From: Oehlia diaphana
Taxonomy: Eukaryota > Glomeromycota > Glomeromycetes > Glomerales > Glomeraceae
DNA: 13,907 bases
Reading direction: 5' to 3'
Assembly: GCA_003833135.1 (NCBI GenBank)
Contig: QZLH01000213.1
Location: 74,545-88,451 of the forward strand
The translations under genes and the position numbers were made by a program. Under the pieces are notes generated by a model that saw only the letters and a program-made list of their open reading frames with translations, was not told the DNA's origin and did no database searches. Position 1 is the stretch's first letter; the number at the start of each line of letters is the position of its first letter. Shown here one piece after another: positions 9,543-13,907 of the stretch.

Positions 9543-9560
9543 ATATTGCATCCGCAATAT
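9543..9560 (+). repeat. Perfect 7-bp hairpin overlapping the start codon
   Basis: ATATTGC (9543-9549), loop ATCC, and GCAATAT (9554-9560) form a stem whose 3' arm includes the first two bases of the ATG at 9559-9561. It could slow initiation or be a palindromic protein site. It may also be chance. Confidence 0.65.
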
Positions 9561-11347
9561 GTGTAAAAATAATAATTCAATACCGCCTATCACAGTCGAA
9601 GTAAGAAATGAGCGTATAACGTTTTCTAAAATTTTAAATTTGAAAGATAATTTGTCACAGATTCGTTCAGAACTTGAAAAGAATAATAAAATTGATATGG
9701 AATTATTATTATTCGTAAAAGTTTCAACATCGAAAGATGAAGGTGAGCGTTTAGAAATAATAGACAGAGATGATGAAAATAAGAGAACGTTAAAAGAAAT
9801 AATAGATACAAAAAAAAAAGTTTTATATTTACAAAAGTATCCATGGGAAAATTTTAACGAAGATCATAAATTAGAACATGGATATACCATAAATAATAAT
9901 GTACTTATAAAAGCCAATAAGAAGGCGTTTACAATAACGAATTGCGAAATTAAAAAAATTGGGGAAAAACGTACAAAAGTTAATCCAAAAACTAAAAAAA
10001 AGGACTTTATTGAATATTTAAAAGTATCTTTAAGTTTCGAATTAGAACCAACTGAAGAATTTATTATAAGAGTAGAAAAAGCCTTAAAATCTGATGATAA
10101 ACTTCAGAAATTAAGGGAAATAGTTAAAGATTATGGAGAATTCATTTCGGAAGAAATTATTTTAGGTGGACGAATCTATTTTAAAAATTCAAGTAAAAAT
10201 AAATATAAATTATTTGTTGGAGGAGAGAAGCGTAATTATTCATCCTTTAATGAAAACGATTGGTCAAATCATTTGAACAATTTAAAAAATTTGCATTGCA
10301 TAAAATTAATAAAACCAATTAGTATTTTTCAACTTTTGCCTGATGAATTACGTAAAGGCGTCTTATCTTCAATCGGTGTAAAAATCATTTATACTTATAC
10401 TGAAGATTATAAATATGATTTAAAAGAATCCAGAAAGCATGTAAAAAATATTCCACAAGATGTTTTAACGATATTTCAAAATGAAGATTCTAAATGTGAA
10501 ATTTTTGTGGCTGTTATTGATGTAAAGGAGAAAGATTTTTTTAATTGTCGAATCTCTCATCAAGATGGTGAAGATCCAAAATTAATAATACATTGTATCC
10601 AAAAAAAATTCAAAATACGTGAATGTAAATTAAAAATTAGATGGATGATTATTGGCTATGATACTATAAATTTTGGACTTAATTCTTCAGATTTTGACGT
10701 TCAATTAGAAAAATTTGATGTGCAAAATTGTCGAGATCACATTTATAAGCGTTTTCTAGAATTGAAAAGTGATCCTTCAGTACTTTGTTTTGGAATGCCC
10801 AAACTAAGAAAGTTGGATCGTACAAATGAGTCACTTACTGTCGGCCATCATTTTTTTCACGATCAAAAAAGTAAAAAGATTGGATTGTGCACATTTTCTT
10901 ATTGTTTAAAACAAAAACGAAATATCAAACTACCTGAGTTTACTTTTTATATATTTGTAATAAAATGTAATAATAAATCTTATAATTATGGAATGTTGCC
11001 TTTTAAAAAGAAGATAAGCAATTGGCCTAAAATTTCGATAAATCAGAAACCGAAATTTATTAGTATATATTCTTCGGGAGTAAATAAATGTAGTCCAGTT
11101 TTTCTAAAACAAAAGATTAACGGAATTAAAATTAAATATTTAAAATGTAATAATGAAAATAATATTTCTCAACCAAAATTACATGAATTGGATAATTTGC
11201 AACATGCGTATTTTCAAGCAAACCATGATGGTCGGTATTATTTACTTTTTTTTTAAAAAAAATTTATTTTAAAACTTTATTAATATTATTATACTAAACA
11301 GTCATCTTTTATTAATAGGTAATAATTGGGTTGATATTTTTTATTAA
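9559..11347 (+). CDS. Stand-alone paralogue of the kinase-fused module (unknown function)
   Basis: Two exons (9559-11230 and 11319-11347) give 566 residues. The protein matches the C-terminal part of the kinase-fusion product from end to end and has no kinase domain. Residues 10-90 (ITVEVRNERITF ... TLKEIIDTKKKVLYL) look like a ubiquitin-like fold, as at the head of many fungal effector-like or sensor proteins; this is a structural guess. Shared blocks are NKKAFTIT (120-127), EEIILGGRIYF (198-208), KPISIFQLLPDELR (252-265), LIIHCIQKKFK.REC (342-356), CFGMPKLRKLD (410-420), LTVGHHFF (426-433), TFSYC (445-449), PEFTFYIFVI (459-468) and PKFISIYSS (498-506). No signal peptide or membrane helix is seen. 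The ATG at 9559 aligns with the start of homology in the fused copy, and no kinase exons are visible upstream. I associate such sequences with a Glomeromycotina domain of unknown function (perhaps DUF7431, from memory). The catalytic or binding role is not known. Confidence 0.8.
11231..11318 (+). other. Predicted C-terminal intron (88 nt, phase 1) of the stand-alone paralogue
   Basis: GATG is followed by donor GTCGGTATTA, then a T-run, a TATACTAAAC branch-like site and a TTATTAATAG acceptor. Splicing changes the read-through end GRYYLLFF into GNNWVDIFY, with TAA at 11345-11347. An alternative donor GTATTA, 4 bases in, would stop right after the junction. If unspliced, the stop is at 11254-11256. 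Confidence 0.6.
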
Positions 11348-11360
11348 ATTCTGAAGATGA

Positions 11361-11366
11361 AATAAA
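11361..11366 (+). terminator. Candidate polyadenylation signal
   Basis: AATAAA lies 13 bases after the predicted stop of the stand-alone gene. Another copy is at 11572-11577. Either could serve; the motif is frequent in this AT-rich DNA. Confidence 0.3.
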
Positions 11367-11750
11367 TAATTTATCAATACAAAATGGAAACAAGATTTAC
11401 GTTGTATATTTATAATCATCCTTACATTGTTGGTATTTATATTCTAATTTTTTATTTTTTGGAAGCTTTCTTAAAGAAATTAATTGGTAAAACATTAAAA
11501 CTAACTGAAACTTAATTTTCAATATTTAGAGAATACTTTTAGATTTATGCATATTTTATCTGTATTAATATAATAAACATTAAAATAACATGTACACTTA
11601 GAGAAAACAAAAAAAAAAAAAGTACTAAAAGATCGATATAATAATAGACATATACATTTTTCTATTTTCTGCATTTCATCATATTCATCTACTCTTAGTC
11701 TTCAATATAATAATATTACAATATCTTCGATTTTAAATCAGACATACAGT
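11367..11750. other. AT-rich 3' flank without recognisable genes
   Basis: There are no open frames of note and no repeats beyond short A and T runs. The tail of the stand-alone gene's transcript probably ends in this stretch. Confidence 0.5.
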
Positions 11751-11908
11751 TAGGGAAGGAAAAGTTCGGGTTGAGCGATTTGAGTCGTTTCATTCCATTC
11801 GGTTTGGTCCAAATCGGTTTTAATAAATTTCACCGATCCGGGTTTTCACTTTGACGGCTCAACTTGGTTTTTTCAATAGCATCAGAAACCGAACATAGCG
11901 AGTCCCTA
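11751..11908. mobile_element. Candidate 158-bp hAT-type MITE
   Basis: The segment begins TAGGGAAGGA and ends with the complement of TAGGGACTCG, giving a 6-bp perfect terminal inverted repeat of hAT flavour. It is flanked by CATACAGT (11743-11750) and CATATTGT (11909-11916), which match at 6 of 8 positions, as expected for a decayed 8-bp target duplication. Inside are CGGTTTGG/CGGTTTT-type repeats and an inverted GTTGAGC (11770-11776) / GCTCAAC (11857-11863). It is richer in GC than its flanks. There is no coding capacity. It resembles the 1-97 element in terminal sequence (TAGGGA) but not in its internal repeats. Confidence 0.55.
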
Positions 11909-12650
11909 CATATTGTACACGGATAGCGTGAATTGTGTTCATACATATAATAAATTTTCTACACTATCAACTAGACGCCAATTGAAAATCAAGAATTATC
12001 TAACGTTTCCAATTTAAAAATTCATATACACATAATCAAAACACATACATATGATCCGAACAACGACGCAGAATTGGTTAAAGAGGGCGCGAGGGTTACA
12101 ATTTAAAATGCCTCTCTAAAACACTTACCTAACTTTTGTACATGGAAAAATAACATTCCTATTGACCAAAACTTAGAAAATTTTCTCAAAATACCTACAG
12201 ACATAATCATTTAACAAGTTAATTAACCTCAAAAGTTTACACCCAGCCATAACAGATGATTTAATGGATCAATTAACTTGCTTCGATCGAATTAGACCTC
12301 AAAAATAATCTCCCACAAATCAAAACAATCTTCAACCAGCCTATAGACTTTTGCAGAATCCAATGAACATTTATATATTTGTATTGCACATATAGAAATA
12401 AAATACACCAAATGCTACTCACATATAACAACTCCTTATAAACAAACTTAAGGACGTCTCTAAATGTTCGTCATTTATCAACAGGCTCATCCAAATCCTC
12501 AGTTGCTAAATACATTTTATTAGCCACTTTAATATTTCTCACAAAAAATCAAAGACGTAATCTAGATAACTTCAGAAAAACGAAATGGCATTATGAAACG
12601 TCTAAGAGACGTTAAAGAAAGTAAGGGAACACAATCAATCCGAACATTGC
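11909..12650 (+). pseudogene. Degenerate LINE 3' end, relic 3
   Basis: Directly after the MITE candidate, ILYTDSVNCVHTYNKFSTL is readable from about 11910 (YTDS at 11916-11927). This is the mid-RNase H catalytic motif of LINE proteins, and STRRQLKIKNYLT continues it. A downstream HTYDPNNDAELVKEGARV (12044-12097) corresponds to the C-terminal His/Asp region of RNase H. ESNEHLYICIAHI (12356-12391) corresponds to the terminal Zn-knuckle (C..C..H....C type). Frames shift and stops intervene, so the copy is dead. The region upstream of YTDS is missing or interrupted at the MITE boundary. The 3' boundary near 12650 is approximate. Confidence 0.65.
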
Positions 12651-13629
12651 CCATGAAGTAACCACACCTGAACCTCAATCGGATGGATCCGCCTCCTGAC
12701 ATCATCTTTAATCCCCGACTGGTGGATCACTGGCACGTCCTCTTATATTCTCCACAATGGCAGCTGGTCGCGTATCCGAAATTCTAACATTGTTTTTTTT
12801 TTACGACCGGTATGGCGGTATCAAGAGCATTAGTCACCTAACCTGATATCCCATAAGAGATAATAGTTTTTACTTAGTTGTAATCAAAATATGTTTTCTG
12901 ATTCAATAAATAAATCAATATTTCTAATACAGAAATATCTACAGTGCTATGTCTATAATTAACCTACGATAGATCATTCACCAATAGTTATTCCAAGTAG
13001 TTGATCATTTATTTTGCCACTAATCATGCCTTATTTCGTAATCTCTTATTAACGTTAATATATTGTATAGTCATGATGAAGTTCGATTATGTACGATCGT
13101 TTGTATTGTAACTTTGCTCTCCTTGCAATTTCAAATATGTATTCAATCTTTTTAGAGCACTTTAGATAGTGCCAAAACGTTAGACAAATCATGTTAATAG
13201 ATCGAGGGATAGATGATTTATCATATATTCATTCTAATCCAAACTTCTTATTTTACAAAACTCAATAAAGAAATGCGTGTTACTAATATGAAATCATAAA
13301 AAAAAAATATAAAAGATATAAAAAAAAATGTATTCAACCTAATTGATTTTACATTTGTTAAAGTTTTCTTGTTTCGTATTCTGAGAACTCATTTTTTTCT
13401 ATAATATCTACTATAGTTATTTTGATCAGTGATCTCTTGATTGTAGGGACTAGGGAGTCAGGTCACTTTGGTAAATATTCATTAATAATCGTACATGCTA
13501 AATTTGGTAATCACACAATTAATTTATTTTAACCATTTTAACCATGCGCAAGAAACTAAGAAAAGTGCGATCGGCCCTCAATCATTTCTAATTTTAGACT
13601 GAAAGGCTTTTAGTCCTACCTATAGCAGC
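12651..13629. other. Intergenic spacer, first part moderately GC-rich
   Basis: About 12650-12830 is less AT-rich than its surroundings (for example CGGATGGATCCGCCTCCTGA and ACGACCGGTATGGCGGTAT). It may be the 3' untranslated tail of the LINE relic, although no poly-A or target duplication marks an end. From about 12830 to 13629 the DNA is AT-rich with no supported gene. Confidence 0.45.
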
Positions 13630-13636
13630 TATAAAT
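13630..13636 (+). promoter_or_regulatory. Candidate TATA box of the WD-like gene
   Basis: TATAAAT sits 97 bases before the ATG at 13727 and is followed by a pyrimidine-rich tract (CCTTTTTATCTTTTAAGTCT). This is a plausible core-promoter layout for a fungal gene. It is the most convincing TATA position in the window. Confidence 0.45.
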
Positions 13637-13726
13637 CGGGGATTTGTAGACCTTTTTATCTTTTAAGTCTTTCTCATAACGTGCAACATCTAAAATTTTC
13701 TTATTTTATTGTAACGTTATATTATA

Positions 13727-13907
13727 ATGAGTAATGATATTACAATCGACATTTCTACTCCGGAAAGTGGAGTAAAAGGTGATCAAATGATTTGCTCTTT
13801 AAGTTTGAAATATGTTGCAACTTGGAACGGAAAAGATGAAATGATTAGTATTTGGCAGAAATCATCATCGGCCAATGAAGATATAGAATTAAACGTGTTA
13901 ATTGAGA
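13727..13907 (+). CDS. WD-repeat-like N-terminus, probable ion-transport-domain family protein (partial)
   Basis: The first 60 codons of a gene run off the right edge. The start MSNDITIDISTPESG and the segment SLKYVATWNGKDEMISIW have the form of a degenerate WD-type beta-propeller blade (S..YVAT(W/L)...D..I.IW). In Rhizophagus this N-terminus is characteristic of a large expanded family that starts with an irregular propeller and ends in an ion-transport membrane domain. The membrane part would lie outside the window, so family membership is inferred from style only. No intron is visible in the portion present. Codon use (A/T third positions) matches the neighbouring real genes. Confidence 0.6.
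   Translation, partial: MSNDITIDISTPESGVKGDQMICSLSLKYVATWNGKDEMISIWQKSSSANEDIELNVLIE

Larger units (their letters stand above)
6920..9558. other. Divergent intergenic region between the two paralogous genes
   Basis: This 2.6 kb AT-rich stretch separates the start codons of the two genes that share the unknown module, so it must hold both promoters. No exon or RNA gene can be supported in either direction. A short GC-richer patch lies at 6957-6980, just upstream of the kinase-fusion start. It reads as a C-rich CCTCTAACCCCATCTCCCC tract on the coding strand and may be a promoter element. Simple A/T runs, an (AAAT)n microsatellite and two sets of short direct repeats are listed separately. Confidence 0.6.

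Noticed and set aside
9626..9844. Minus-strand 72-codon frame opposite the stand-alone gene
   Set aside because: A Leu/Phe-rich antisense shadow of a lysine/asparagine-rich coding exon.

Overview
The window looks like nuclear DNA of an arbuscular mycorrhizal fungus (Glomeromycotina, closest in style to Rhizophagus). The reasons are the very AT-rich sequence, 65-108 nt introns with GT..AG ends, a TKL-type kinase of the Rhizophagus kind (HRDL..NVLVH, PYIDP.KF, SDVYSIGVLLWE, CWN.....RPT), a WD-like N-terminus typical of a large Rhizophagus family, and dense degenerate LINE fossils. The organism assignment is inference from sequence style, not from a database search.

Layout. Positions 1-97 are the terminal part of a hAT-like DNA transposon built of GACCG/CGGTC inverted repeats. 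Positions 100-1180 (minus) and 1340-2800 (plus) are two decayed, convergently facing LINE 3' ends (RNase H plus Zn-knuckle region). Positions 2800-3800 are AT-rich spacer. Positions 3801-6919 (minus) hold a six-exon gene that I reconstruct as a 903-residue protein: an N-terminal TKL kinase domain (about residues 25-275) fused in frame to a ~610-residue module. Positions 6920-9558 are a 2.6 kb divergent intergenic region with short tandem and direct repeats. Positions 9559-11347 (plus) hold a two-exon gene for a 566-residue stand-alone paralogue of that C-terminal module. Positions 11751-11908 are a hAT-type MITE candidate abutting a third LINE relic (11909-12650). After about 1 kb of spacer, the first exon of a WD-like / ion-transport-family gene begins at 13727 and runs off the window.

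The main point is the divergent pair. One copy of a lineage-type module is carried behind a kinase domain whose DFG aspartate is replaced by asparagine (predicted pseudokinase). The other copy is free-standing. Both share a phase-1 intron at the same place near the C-terminus. I see this as a candidate receptor/decoy-like or scaffold-plus-partner arrangement, but its function is unknown. The shared module resembles proteins I associate with a Glomeromycotina domain of unknown function (possibly DUF7431); that name is from memory and unverified. The rest of the window is transposon debris and AT-rich spacer.
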